DNA from: Luteimicrobium album
Lineage (GTDB): Bacteria; Actinomycetota; Actinomycetes; Actinomycetales; Cellulomonadaceae
Direction: 5' to 3'
Assembly: GCF_030161555.1 (NCBI RefSeq)
Contig: NZ_BSUK01000001.1
Coordinates: 620,001 to 684,000 of the forward strand
DNA: 64,000 nt
Shown piece after piece: positions 40,025 to 49,838 of the stretch. The stretch's first letter is position 1. Each line of letters opens with the position of its first letter. The notes beneath the pieces were generated by a model. That model was given only the letters and a program-made list of their open reading frames with translations, did not search any database and was not told the origin of the DNA. The position numbers and the translations under genes were made by a program.

Positions 40025-41431
40025 CTACGAGCAGCCGCAGGACGCGAGCGTCGACACGAACGCGTCGAGCGCGGCGCGCGGGCCCCACTGGCCGACGGCG
40101 CCGGTCTCGTCGGCCATGACGACGAACAGCAGCTCGCGCCCGTCCTTGGTGACGAGAGTCCCGGCGAGCGAGGTGACGCCGTTGAGGCTGCCGGTCTTGG
40201 CGCGCACCATGCCGCGCGCGTCGCTGTCGAGGAAGCGGTCGTCGAGCGTGCCGCGCAGCCCGGAGATGGGCAGCATCGAGACGATGCCGGTGAGCTCGGG
40301 GTGGTCGTCGGACGTGATGAGCGCGAGCACGTCGCCGAGCTGGCGGGGGCTGAGGCGCGAGCCCTTCCCGAGGCCGGAGCAGTCGACGAGCCGGGCGCCG
40401 TCGAGGTCGACGCCGAGCCGCCCGACGGAGGCGAGGACCGCCTTGGTCGCACCGTCGAAGCTCGTAGGCAGCCCGCCGGCGTCGGCGACGAGGCGGCCGA
40501 GGCCCTCGGTGATGGTGTTGTCCGACAGCTCGAGCGCGTAGGCGACGACGTCACGCACCGGCGCGGACTCGACGCGGCCGAGCTCCGCGCCGTTCGCGGG
40601 CGCCTCACCTCGCTTGATGCCTTCGACCTCGACACCCGCCTTCGCGAGCGCCGCCGCGAACGCCTCGGCGGCGTTCATGGCGGGGTCGTCGTAGCGGTGA
40701 GCGTACTCGTCGTCCGTCATGCGTCCCTCGTCGACCGCCAGCGCGCTGACGTGCGCGACGTACCCGTCGTCGAGGAACCCGGGGTCCCACGTCGAGCTCG
40801 CCGAGGGACCCGTGAAAAGCGAGTCGTCGAGCGCGAGGTGGACGGTGGTCCGCCCCTGGAGCTCGAGGGCGTCCGCGACCTGCGTGGCGAGGTCGGCGAG
40901 CCCGGCGCGGCCCTCGACCTTCGACGCGGACCCCTTGCCCGCCGCGAGGAGCTGGTCCCCGCCGCCCACGAGGACGATCGTGCTCCCGGATCCCTGGACG
41001 ACCTTCGTGGTGAGCGTCGAAGAGGGGTCGAGCTCGGTGAGCGCGGCGACGCCGGTGAGCAGCTTCTGCGTCGACGCCGGCACGTAGGTGTCGTTCGCAC
41101 CGGACGCGGCGAGCACGTCCCCGGTGAGCCGGTCGACGACCTGCACCCCGACGTGCGAGCCCATCGCCTTCCCGTGCACCAGCGTCGACGTCGCTGCGGC
41201 CACGGTCGCCGACGACGGCGCGGGTGCGTCCTCGGAGAGCCCTGCCGCGGGCGACGGCTTGGCCAGCGCGGACGCGGCGGGCGCCGTCGGGAAGGGCGGG
41301 GGCGGCGTCGGCTCCGGCGCGGTCGTGAGGACGCCGGGGACGACGTCGTTCGCGTCGGCGACGGCGTACCCGCCCGCGAGCACGACCGCCGCCGCGACGG
41401 CGATCGACGTGACGCGGAGCGTCCGGCCCAT
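40025..41431 (-). CDS. dacB: D-alanyl-D-alanine carboxypeptidase/endopeptidase (PBP4 type)
   Basis: A 468-residue penicillin-binding protein of the S13 family. One N-terminal membrane anchor or signal (LRVTSIAVAAAVVLAGGYAV) and a Pro-rich spacer come first. The three active-site motifs follow: SxxK as TYVPASTQKLLTG, SDN in YALELSDNTITEGLG and KTG in GMVRAKTGSLNGVTSLAG. It trims peptidoglycan cross-links outside the cell. ATG 41431 is chosen because AGGGGGAG precedes it; 41482 is possible. It is divergent from ppa. Confidence 0.93.
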   Translation of the reverse strand: MGRTLRVTSIAVAAAVVLAGGYAVADANDVVPGVLTTAPEPTPPPPFPTAPAASALAKPSPAAGLSEDAPAPSSATVAAATSTLVHGKAMGSHVGVQVVDRLTGDVLAASGANDTYVPASTQKLLTGVAALTELDPSSTLTTKVVQGSGSTIVLVGGGDQLLAAGKGSASKVEGRAGLADLATQVADALELQGRTTVHLALDDSLFTGPSASSTWDPGFLDDGYVAHVSALAVDEGRMTDDEYAHRYDDPAMNAAEAFAAALAKAGVEVEGIKRGEAPANGAELGRVESAPVRDVVAYALELSDNTITEGLGRLVADAGGLPTSFDGATKAVLASVGRLGVDLDGARLVDCSGLGKGSRLSPRQLGDVLALITSDDHPELTGIVSMLPISGLRGTLDDRFLDSDARGMVRAKTGSLNGVTSLAGTLVTKDGRELLFVVMADETGAVGQWGPRAALDAFVSTLASCGCS

Positions 41432-41591
41432 GCGGCTCCCCCTGAGCTTGCTCGTGGCGGGCAGCGGCCCCGCCTGTGACATGTCGCACACGTCCGCACC
41501 CGTTTTGGCCCGGTGCGAGAAGCGTCCCAGGCCGGATGGGTGGACGTGCGCATGACACACTAGAGCCCGACGCACGGCACGGAGGAGAACA

Positions 41592-42119
41592 GTGGAGTTC
41601 GACGTCACGATCGAGATCCCCAAGGGTCAGCGCAACAAGTACGAGGTGGACCACGCGACCGGTCGCATCAAGCTCGACCGGATGCTCTTCACCTCGACGC
41701 GCTACCCGGACGACTACGGCTTCATCGAGGGCACCCTCGGCGAGGACGGCGACCCGCTCGACGCGCTCGTGCTGCTCGAGGAGCCCACGTTCCCGGGCTG
41801 CCTCATCCGCTGCCGCGCGCTCGGCATGTTCCGCATGAGCGACGAGAACGGCCCGGACGACAAGGTCCTCTGCGTCCCGACCGGTGACCAGCGCGCCGCG
41901 TGGCGCCAGGACATCGACGACGTGTCGGACTACCACCGCCTGGAGATCCAGCACTTCTTCGAGGTCTACAAGGACCTCGAGCCCGGCAAGTCCGTCGAGG
42001 GCGCGCACTGGGTGGGCCGCACCGAGGCCGAGGCCGAGGTCGAGCGCTCGTTCCAGCGGGCCAAGGACACCGGCTACTACGAGCACAACGCGCAGACCCA
42101 GGGCCTCCCCGGCCACTGA
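41592..42119 (+). CDS. ppa: Inorganic pyrophosphatase (family I)
   Basis: A 175-residue enzyme splitting pyrophosphate, with the family I signature in [20 protein letters not shown] and N-terminal [19 protein letters not shown]. Further typical pieces are [16 protein letters not shown] and [20 protein letters not shown]. The GTG at 41592 follows GGAGGAGAACA. A terminator hairpin follows directly. Confidence 0.96.
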   Translation: MEFDVTIEIPKGQRNKYEVDHATGRIKLDRMLFTSTRYPDDYGFIEGTLGEDGDPLDALVLLEEPTFPGCLIRCRALGMFRMSDENGPDDKVLCVPTGDQRAAWRQDIDDVSDYHRLEIQHFFEVYKDLEPGKSVEGAHWVGRTEAEAEVERSFQRAKDTGYYEHNAQTQGLPGH

Positions 42120-42135
42120 CGGTCCGCCGCACCGC

Positions 42136-42173
42136 ACGAAGGCCGCCGCCCCGCGAGGGACGGCGGCCTTCGT
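42136..42173 (+). terminator. Terminator after ppa
   Basis: A perfect 13-bp stem (ACGAAGGCCGCCG with its complement) and a 12-nt loop, 17 bp past the ppa stop. Confidence 0.85.
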
Positions 42174-42265
42174 CGTCCCCGCACCGCGCGCGTCGTCGGC
42201 GCGGCCGAGGTCCGGGACCGGCCGCTCGGGAGGTGAACCGTCCCCGGCGCCTCTAGCATGGCGGT

Positions 42266-42373
42266 CGGGCGATGGATCCCGCCCGGGCGCTGACGCCCGA
42301 ACCGCCGACCCGGCCGATGGTTCCTGACCGTCGTGCGACGGCGGGCAGGAGGCTGCCCGCGAGAGGTGGCTCG
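42266..42373 (+). other. Highly structured leader upstream of the stress-protein gene
   Basis: Between a TAGCAT hexamer (possible -10) near 42255 and the GTG at 42374 lies ~110 nt able to form several short GC hairpins in a row, for example GGGCG-CTGA-CGCCC, ACCGTCGTGCGACGG and GGGCAGGAGGCTGCCC. It resembles a structured RNA leader but matches no riboswitch consensus I can recall. Confidence 0.3.
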
Positions 42374-42922
42374 GTGAGCAGCACAAGCGTTCCGCAGCCC
42401 GGCGTCGATCGGATGGTGCCCTTCCCCGGGCACCCGCTCGTCGTCGGCGTGGTCGAGGACCAGGATCCCCTGGTCGTCAGTACGGCCGTCTCCCTGGCGC
42501 GTGCTCTCGGGGTCCGGGCCTACTTCGCGTTCGTCGACACGTCACGTTTCGCCGTGGAGGAGCACGAGGACGGGAGCGTGGACCACACGGCGCTCGACCC
42601 GGACTCGGTCGACGACCGCTGGGAGGAGGTCGACGCCAACCTGCGCCGCCACCTGACCGAGACGCTCCGCGGGGAGACCCTGGACTGGGAGTTCCGGTAC
42701 CTCGCGGGCCGCCCCGACCGTGCCCTCACGCACCTGGCACGGGCCGTCGATGCCAGCGCGATCGTGGTGGGGACGCGGGCCCCGGGCGGAGGTCGCCACA
42801 TGCGCGAGATCCTCGAGGGGTCCGTGGCCGCGCACCTGGCGCACCACCAGCACCGCGCCGTCGTCACGGTGCCGCTGGCCGTCGTGGACTGGAAGGAGCT
42901 CCGCGCGCCCTGGGAGCACTGA
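42374..42922 (+). CDS. Universal stress protein family protein
   Basis: A 182-residue single UspA-type domain. It starts with a short leader, then FPGHPLVVGVVEDQDPLVVS, a sandwich of alpha/beta elements, and ends with the nucleotide-loop region ASAIVVGTRAPGGGRHMREI and LEGSVAAHLAHHQHRAVVTV, where ATP-binding Usps have G-x2-G-x9-G(S/T); the spacing here is close but not identical. The GTG at 42374 follows GAGAGGTGG. The role is unknown, probably in stress or dormancy. A terminator follows. Confidence 0.82.
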   Translation: MSSTSVPQPGVDRMVPFPGHPLVVGVVEDQDPLVVSTAVSLARALGVRAYFAFVDTSRFAVEEHEDGSVDHTALDPDSVDDRWEEVDANLRRHLTETLRGETLDWEFRYLAGRPDRALTHLARAVDASAIVVGTRAPGGGRHMREILEGSVAAHLAHHQHRAVVTVPLAVVDWKELRAPWEH

Positions 42923-42931
42923 CGGACAGAG

Positions 42932-42979
42932 GGGTGGCGCACGGAGCCGGAACGGAGAGAACGGCTCCGCGCGCCACCC
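42932..42979. terminator. Large hairpin after the stress-protein gene
   Basis: An 18-bp stem (GGGTGGCGCACGGAGCCG against 42962-42979, one mismatch) with a 12-nt loop. It lies 9 bp past the stop, between convergent genes. Confidence 0.8.
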
Positions 42980-43057
42980 GCCGGCGCGTAGGTCCGGCAC
43001 GCGCCGGGTACGAGGCGGTTCGCGCGCGGCCGATCGCTGACCGCGCACCGCCTCCGA

Positions 43058-43085
43058 CGGCCCGGGCGATCGGTAGCCCGGGCCG
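43058..43085 (-). terminator. Hairpin after the DUF2180 gene
   Basis: A perfect 10-bp stem, CGGCCCGGGC and its complement, with an 8-nt loop, 10 bp downstream of the minus-strand DUF2180 stop. Confidence 0.7.
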
Positions 43086-43095
43086 CCAGTCCGGG

Positions 43096-43368
43096 TCAGC
43101 TGGTCACGCGCACCGCGTGACCAGCCGGGGCGGCGAGCGCCGACGCGGTGTCGGCCGGCGCGCACACACTGCAGAACACGCAGCGGCCCGGGAGCTCGGT
43201 CGACGAGGGATTGCCCATCGAGTGGGTCTCGACGCGCTGGTGGCCGACGCGGGCGTGCTGCTCGCACACGCCGACGCCGCAGACGGAGCAGACGCCGACG
43301 GCGGTCGCGGAGCCGTAGGAGACGGCGACGGTGCGGGAGTGGGCGGTCATGCAGTCGAAGCAGTTCAT
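43096..43368 (-). CDS. DUF2180 family small zinc-ribbon-like protein
   Basis: A 90-residue protein rich in paired cysteines: Cys3/Cys6 (MNCFDCM), Cys27/Cys30/Cys35 with His38 (VCSVCGVGVCEQHAR) and Cys63/Cys66/Cys69 (RCVFCSVC). This is the DUF2180 layout, which resembles a metal-binding treble-clef or ribbon. The function is unknown. ATG 43368 is preceded by GGAGATACCC. It lies 31 bp downstream of the enolase-paralogue stop and is probably cotranscribed with it. Confidence 0.8.
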   Translation of the reverse strand: MNCFDCMTAHSRTVAVSYGSATAVGVCSVCGVGVCEQHARVGHQRVETHSMGNPSSTELPGRCVFCSVCAPADTASALAAPAGHAVRVTS

Positions 43369-43399
43369 GGGTATCTCCTGAGCAGACGAGGGGGTCGGG

Positions 43400-44482
43400 C
43401 TACGGACGGGGGACGAGCCCGTAGGGCAGGGACGGGTCAGCCGCCTCGATCTCGAGGACCCGGTTGTACTTGGCGACGCGTTCACCGCGGGAGGGGGCGC
43501 CGGACTTGAGCTGCCCGACGCCGGCCCCCACCACGAGGTCGGCGATGAAGGCGTCGAGGGTCTCGCCGGAGCGGTGGGAGACCATCGATCCCATGCCGTG
43601 CCGGCCGGCCGCGCGGAGCGCGTCGAACGTCCCGGTCACGGTGCCGGTCTGGTTCGGTTTGATCAGGACCGCGTTGGTCTCGTGGTGCTTGGCACCCCGG
43701 TCGATCCGCTCGGCCGAGGTCACGTACAGGTCGTCACCGACGATCTGTACCTCGTCGCCCCGGTGGGCGGTGATGGCCCGCCACGACTCGTGGTCGCCCT
43801 CGTGGAACGGGTCCTCGAGACTCCACACCGGGTAGTCGCGGGCCAGGCGCGCATAGAGGTCGAGCATCTCGTCGCGCTCGTGCTCCCGACCGGAGAAGAC
43901 GTAGATCCCGGTCCGGGTGCCGAAGCCGTTCGCGGCAGGGTCCATGGCGATCGCGACGCCCGTGCGCGACGCCGTGTACCCGGCGTCCTCGATCGCGCCG
44001 ACCAGCAGGTCGAGCGCCTCCTCCGGGGCGTCGATGTCGGGCGCGAACCCGCCCTCGTCGCCCACGCCCGCGAGCTTGCCCTGCTCGCGCAGGCGCCCGC
44101 GGAGCGCGGCGTACACCTCGGCGCCGGCGCGGACGGCGTCGGCGAAGGTCCGGGCGCCGACCGGCGCGATCATGAACTCCTGGAACGCCAGCGGGTTGGG
44201 CGCGTGCGCGCCGCCGTTGAGCACGTTGAAGTGCGGGACCGGCAGCCGCGGCGTCGCCTCGAGCGCGTCCGCGACCCAGCGCCACGTCTCGCTCCCGCCG
44301 AGGTGGGCGAACGCGCGAGCCGCGGCGATCGACACCGCGACCGAGGCGTTCGACCCGATCCCGGCGAAGTTGTCGGTGCCGTCGAGCTCGCGCAGGAGCT
44401 CGTCGACGTCTCCGATCGAACCCCAGGTCCGCGCCGCGAGCGCGGGCCCGATGCGGTCGACGACCGTCCGGACGACACCGCG
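43400..44482 (-). pseudogene. Enolase paralogue lacking its N-terminus
   Basis: About 360 residues of enolase (family length ~425) that begin abruptly at RGVVRTVVDRIGPALAARTW. The catalytic half is complete: FQEFMIAPVGA, VGDEGGFAPDI, WSLEDPFHEGD, VGDDLYVTS, VLIKPNQTGTVT, SHRSGETLDAFIADL and GQLKSGAPSRGERVAKYN. LIKPNQTG differs from the usual LIKVNQIG, marking a divergent paralogue. About 65 N-terminal residues, including the ILDSRGNPTVEV region, are missing, and no start codon signal is visible. The plus-strand MutS-like gene, also headless, begins at the same point, so a deletion or misassembly at ~44480 is likely. Confidence 0.85.
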
Positions 44483-45754
44483 CAGGAGCGCGACCTGTGG
44501 CACCTGCACGCGGGGGACGCCTACGTGCGGGCCGTCACGGCGCTCGCGACCACGCTGCCGGCGGCGCTCGAGGAGGCGGGAGCGACCTCGGACGCGCTCG
44601 CCGGGCTTGCGCGGCACGTGCAGGCGTACGTCGCCTCGACCGCGTTCGAGGAGCTGCGGGACCGGGTCGCCCGGCTCGTCGAGGGCGTCGCGGGCGTGCG
44701 CGTCGACATCCTGGTCCGCGGGGCCAAGGTCACCGTCGCACGGTACGACGGCGAGGCGGACCTCGAGCAGGAGGTCCTCGAGACGTTCGCGCGGTTCCGC
44801 CAGGACGCACCGGCGAGCCACCCCCGGCCCGTCGGGTCCGACCTGGGGCTCGACCACGTGCAGGCGGCGATCCTCGGCGAGGTCGCGCGCCTCTACCCCG
44901 AGCTGTTCGCGGACCTCGAAGGCTTCGCGCGAGACGTCCCGGACGTCGTCGAGCCGGTGCTGCGGCGCGCGGCGGGCGAGCTGCTCTTCTACACCGCCTA
45001 CCTCGAGCTGCTCCGCCCCCTCGAGCAGGCCGGGCTCGCCACGTGCCTGCCCGACGTCACCACGACCAAGGCGCTCCACGTGCGCGACACCTACGACCTG
45101 GCGCTGGCCCGCGTGCGCGTCTCGGAGCACAAGCCGGTCGTCGCGAACGACCTCGAGCTGCACGACGCCGAGCGGATCCTCGTCGTCTCGGGCCCCAACC
45201 AGGGCGGCAAGACGACGGCGGCACGCACGTTCGGCCAGCTCCACCACCTCGCGGCGCTCGGCTGCCCCGTCCCCGGCCGGGACGCACGCGTGTTCCTGGC
45301 CGACCAGGTGCTCACCCAGTTCGACCGCGAGGAGTCGCTCGACAGCCTCGAGGGCCGGCTCGGCACGGACCTCGCGCGCATGCACCGGCTCCTCGACACC
45401 GCGACGCCGCGCAGCGTCGTCGTGCTCAACGAGGTGTTCTCGTCGACCACGCTCGAGGACGCCCGCTTCCTGACCCGGACGGTGCTCGAGCGGCTGATCG
45501 CGCTCGACGTGCTCGCCGTGTGCGTGACGTTCATCGACGCCATGTCGCGGCTCGGGCCGCAGACCGTGTCGGTCGTGGCCCAGGTCGATCCCGACGACCC
45601 GACGCGCCGCACGCTGCGGATCGAGCGTCGCGAGGCCGACGGGCGCGCGTACGCGCTCGCGCTCGCCGCGAAGCACGGGCTGACCGACGAGCACCTGAGG
45701 CAGCGCCTCGCACCGGGAGACCGCGAGACCCAGAGGACGGAGGCGGCGTCGTGA
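44480..45754 (+). pseudogene. MutS-like ATPase, first of a pair, N-terminus missing
   Basis: About 424 residues of a MutS-family ATPase starting in mid-domain (AQERDLWHLHAGDAYVRAV). A helical lever/core region is followed by the MutS domain V ATPase: Walker A VVSGPNQGGKTTAARTFGQL, Walker B-like SVVVLNEVFSSTTLEDARFL and VCVTFIDAMSRL. Roughly 100 N-terminal residues expected for this subfamily are absent. Proteins of this type lack the mismatch-recognition domain I and occur as tandem pairs in actinobacteria; their function is not established. The stop overlaps the start of the second copy as GTGA. Confidence 0.82.
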
Positions 45755-47309
45755 AGGTCCACCTGATGCACGCGGACGCGGACTTCGTGCCGTCGGCGGG
45801 CGACCGCCGACCGCCCTCCTGGGCGGCCGACGCCGAGCAGGACCTCGAGCTCGGGTTCGTGCTCGACGCGGCGGCCGCGGGCAACGCGCTCGTCTGGTCC
45901 GCCGTGCGCACCGCCCTGCTCGTGCCGCTGACCTCGCGCGCCGCGGTGCGCTACCGGCACGAGGTCCTCGAGGACGCCCGCGCCCACCCCGACGTGGTGC
46001 GCGCACTGTACGACGTCGCGGGCAGGGCGATCGCGGCGGACAAGAGCGTGTTCTCGTCCGTCTTCAGGCTGCGCCCGGAGCTCGTGCTGGACCGGTCGCT
46101 GCGCGTCCTCGCGCTGCTCGTCGACGTCGTCGAGGAGCTCCGTGCCCTCGTCGCCGAGCACGGCGACGCGTTGCGCTCGCGAGGCCTGCGTGGCTTCGTC
46201 GCCACGGTCCGCCGCGACCTCGACGACGCCTACCTCGCCGAGCTGCGCGAGACCCTCGACCACCTCGCCCGCAAGGACGGCCTCGTCATGTCGGCCGGGC
46301 TCGCGACCGGGGGCGCCACGACCGAGCAGGTGCCGCGCCTGCCGCGGGTGGCCGGACGGTCCCTGTTCAGCCACGTCGCGCTGCGCAAGCCCACGTACTC
46401 GTTCACGATCCCCGACCGGGACGAGGCCGGCTTCGAGGCCCTCGGCGCGCTGCGCGACCGCGCGCTCGTCGGGGTGGCCGCGGCGGCGGCGTCGGCGGTG
46501 GACCACGTCCTGTCGTTCTTCGTGACGCTGCGCGGCGAGGTCGCGTTCTACCTCGGCTGTCTCGCGCTGGCCGCGCGGCTCGAGGAGCTCGGCATGCCCG
46601 TGAGCCTGCCCGACGTCCTCGAGCCCGGGACCGACACGCTCGACGCCGCGGGGCTGTACGACCCGTGCCTCGTGCTGCGCACGGAGAAGCCCGCCGTCCC
46701 CAGCGACGTGCACGCCGAGGGGTGCGCCTCGTCGTCGTGACGGGAGCCAACCACGGCGGGAAGTCGACGTTCCTGCGGTCCGTGGGCGTCGCGCAGCTCC
46801 TCGCGTCGGCCGGCGCGCACGTCCCGGCGCGCGAGCTGCGCGTCTCGCTCGCCGGACAGCTCTTCACGCACTGGGCCCGGGAGGAGGACACCGCGCTCGA
46901 GCACGGCAAGCTCGACGAGGAGCTCGCCCGGATGAGCGGCATCGCCGACCGGATCGAGCCCGGCGACCTGCTGCTGTCCAACGAGTCGTTCTCCTCGACC
47001 AACGAGGTCGAAGGCTCCGAGATCGGGCTGCAGGTACTGCGGGCGCTCACGCGGGCCGGGGTGCGCGTCGTCGCGGTGACCCACCTCTACGACCTCGCAC
47101 ACGAGCTCCAGATCTCCGACGATCCGCGGGCCGTGTACCTGCGCGCGCCCCGGCGCGAGGACGGCAGCCGGTCCTACCGGCTCGAGCGCGGCGACCCGCT
47201 GCCGACGAGCTTCGCCCGCGACCTGTACGACCGGGAGTTCGCAGCCGAGACGCCGGTCGGAGCGGAGCCCGAGGTCAGTGCGACCGGTGGAACTGCAACA
47301 CGGCACTGA
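45751..47309 (+). CDS. MutS-like ATPase, second of a pair (frameshifted)
   Basis: A ~519-residue MutS-domain-V protein starting VKVHLMHADADFVPSAGDRR, with DLELGFVLDAAAAGNALVWS and the helical core. The ATPase half, in another frame, shows Walker A VVTGANHGGKSTFLRSVGVA, GDLLLSNESFSSTNEVEGSE and VVAVTHLYDLAHEL. One G is missing from the run at 46719-46722, right before Walker A. It is translationally coupled to the first copy. The C-terminus overlaps the convergent FN3/phosphatase gene by 35 bp. Confidence 0.87.
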
Positions 47310-49576
47310 CCTCGTAGTGGTCCGAAGGCGCCTTCTTGCTGTTCGTCACGTGCACGCGGTACGACGTCGCGACGACCTTGCCGTTCATGATGACGTGGTC
47401 GATGGGCTTGTCGTTCGCGCGCGCACCGTCGAAGTCGTGGAACGACGCGTACTCGCCGTCCGTCGAGCTGCGTGCGGTGAGGTCGGCACTCGTGTACCCG
47501 GCAGCGGCGAGGACGTCGAGGGCGTGGTCGCCCAGCGGCCCGGGTAGGAGTTGTAGTCGCCCGTGAGCACGACGGGCTCGCCGCTGCGCCGGTGCTGGCC
47601 GATGAGCTTCACGAGCTGCTTCGCCTCGGCGGCGCGGGCACGCTGGGCGGTCGCCGACGTCGAGGAGTGCGTGCTCGTGTACGCGGTCAGGTGCGCGTTG
47701 ACCACGAGGACCGGCTGGTGGCTCTTGCGGTCCTTGAGCTCGACCCAGGTGGCGTAGCGGGCGTCGATGCCCTTCGTGCCCTTCGCGGAGATCTTCTGGT
47801 ACCCGCAGTGCACCACGGTGAACTTCCCCGCCGCGTACAGCACCGGCTGGTTCTGCGTCGTGCAGGGCTTCGAGCCGTGGGGGTGCTTCGCGACCGTGAG
47901 GTGCGCGGCCTTCGCGACGACGCTCACGGGTCGCTTGCCGTCGACCTTGCCCCAGCCCGTCTCCTGCAGCCCGGCGATCCCGACGCCGCGGAGCTGCTTG
48001 CCGGACAGCGTGAACCGCTTCGTCCAGGACCGGCCGGCGTCGTCGTCGAACTGGGTGCGCAGCAGGTTGTAGGTGGCGACCGTCGTGGTGAACGCGACGG
48101 GCGTGCGCGCGTTCCCCGCGAGCACGGTCGCCGTGCGGGGCTTCGAGGAGTGCTTGACGAGGCCCCAGCGGTCCGCGACGACACGCACGTAGAAGATGGG
48201 GCGCAGGTGCATGGCCTTGGGTCGGACGCCGTCGAGGGTCACGCTCGTGTGCGTGGTCGTGAGGACGGTCCGCTGCTTCGACGACGCCGTCGAGGCGAAC
48301 GTCACGGTGTACCGGGTCGCGTTCGTGACGGGCTTCCAGGACACCGTGACCGTGGAGGCGCTGAGCGGGCGGACCGTCGGGGTCGTCGGCACGCCGAGCT
48401 TCTTGAGGGGCGTCGAGAATCCGCGGACCCGGCTGTCGGGTCCCCGCACGACCTGCTCGTCGCCGTCCTCGCTCGCGTGCGCGGGGCCGCGGACGGTGCG
48501 CAGGAGAACGTAGTAGCGGGCGCCGTCGCGCAGGTTCACGCGGTACTTCATGCCGTGCACGACGGCGGACGTGTGGAGGACCTTCGTCATGGCGACGTCG
48601 CTCGCGACGACGACCTGGTAGCCGGTCGCGCGGGCCGCCGCCCCCAGCTCACCGTCACGCCGGACGTGTCGGGTCTCGTCACGACGTCGGTCACGGGCGA
48701 CGGCGGGCGGAGCGGGGTGTGCACGGCGAGCGGCTGCGTCGTCGAGCCGGTGACGCCGTGCCACGTGGACGTGACCGCGACGTAGAGCTGCTGGTCCTCG
48801 GTGATGCCGCGCCCGCCCACATGGACGTGCGGGTCGGCGGCGTCCACCGTCCGCGTCCAGACGACGTGGCGCAGCGCGGGGTCCGTCGCCACCCGGACGA
48901 GGTATGCGGTCGCGCGGTCGCCGGTCGGCTGCCAGCGCACGTCCGCGCCGTCGAACGTGATGTTCGCGGCCGTCAGCGCCGTCGGCGCGGGGGCCGGGGT
49001 GATCCCGTCGCCGCGCGAGACCAGCAGCACGCCCGCCGCGACGAGCGTCGCGAGCAGCAGCAGGAAGGCGAGCCGCAGCCGGGGGTGGCGGCGTCGCCAC
49101 GGGCGTGCGCCCCGCGTCGGGAGGGGCGCCGACGACGGCGGCGCGGGCGGCGGACTCCACCGCACCTCGGCCTGGGGTGTGGGCGGGGCCGGTGGCGCCG
49201 ACGGCACCGGCGAGGGGACCACGGGGGCGCGCGGGGGTGCGAGCAGCAGCGCGGGGACGACGGTCTCCTCGACGACCTCCGCGACCACGGCCGTCTCGCC
49301 GACCACGACGGCGGCCGCCACCTCGGTCAGCGTCGTGGTGGTGGTGGTCGTGGTGAGCCCGGCGATGCGGCGCATCACGGCCGGGAGCGTGACGGCGCCG
49401 TCAGGAATCGCGAGGCTCTGGGCGAACCCGGGCGGCTCGGGAGCGGATGCCGGGCGGTCACGGGGCACCCAGAGGCGCCGCGGCACCACAGGCCGGCGCG
49501 GGGGCCGCGCGGCCCGTTCGAGGATGCGTGGTCGAGACTCCGCCTCCGGGACCGGGGCGGGAGTGACGACGACCAC
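47275..49576 (-). CDS. Membrane-anchored FN3 plus endonuclease/exonuclease/phosphatase protein (two frameshifts)
   Basis: A ~768-residue surface protein. A cytoplasmic Pro-rich N-terminus (with eight Thr in a row at ~75) leads to one membrane segment (LRLAFLLLLATLVAAGVLLV, ~170-190), then two fibronectin-III-like domains (TALTAANITFDGADVRW and PTVRPLSASTVTVSWKPV). The EEP domain follows with VATYNLLRTQFDDD, VGIAGLQETGWG, VVNAHLT, VLTGDYNSYPG and, after a shift, DHYEVSAVLQFHRSH, giving the metal-binding Asn, Glu, Asp and His residues. One-base losses lie at 48651-48655 and ~47537-47543. The substrate (nucleic acid, lipid or inositol phosphate) is unknown. Confidence 0.85.
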
Positions 49577-49822
49577 CGCCCGAGCCTACGAGACCTCGTC
49601 CGCGTTCCTCCGCAGCCACGCGTCGGCCCAGGGCACTCGGCGTGTCCGCAGCGCGCGCTGGCCCTCGACGTGCAGCGCTCCCGGTGTCGAGCCGCGCGCC
49701 GGCGCCGGTCCGGCGGCCGATGTGGTCCGCGGCCGAGGCGGTCCGGCGCACGTCGGGTATCCATCAGCCGACGAGACCGGCACGTGGTCGGGACTGGCAT
49801 CTCGGTCGACATCCTGGCATAA

Positions 49823-49838
49823 TCGAACACATGTTCGA
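49823..49838 (+). promoter_or_regulatory. LexA/SOS box overlapping the HNH gene start
   Basis: TCGAAC-ACAT-GTTCGA is a perfect inverted repeat with a 4-nt spacer, exactly the actinobacterial LexA box pattern TCGAACNNNNGTTCGA. It covers the ATG at 49831. An extended -10-like TGGCATAAT (49815-49823) lies just upstream, implying a leaderless transcript that LexA would block. Confidence 0.85.
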
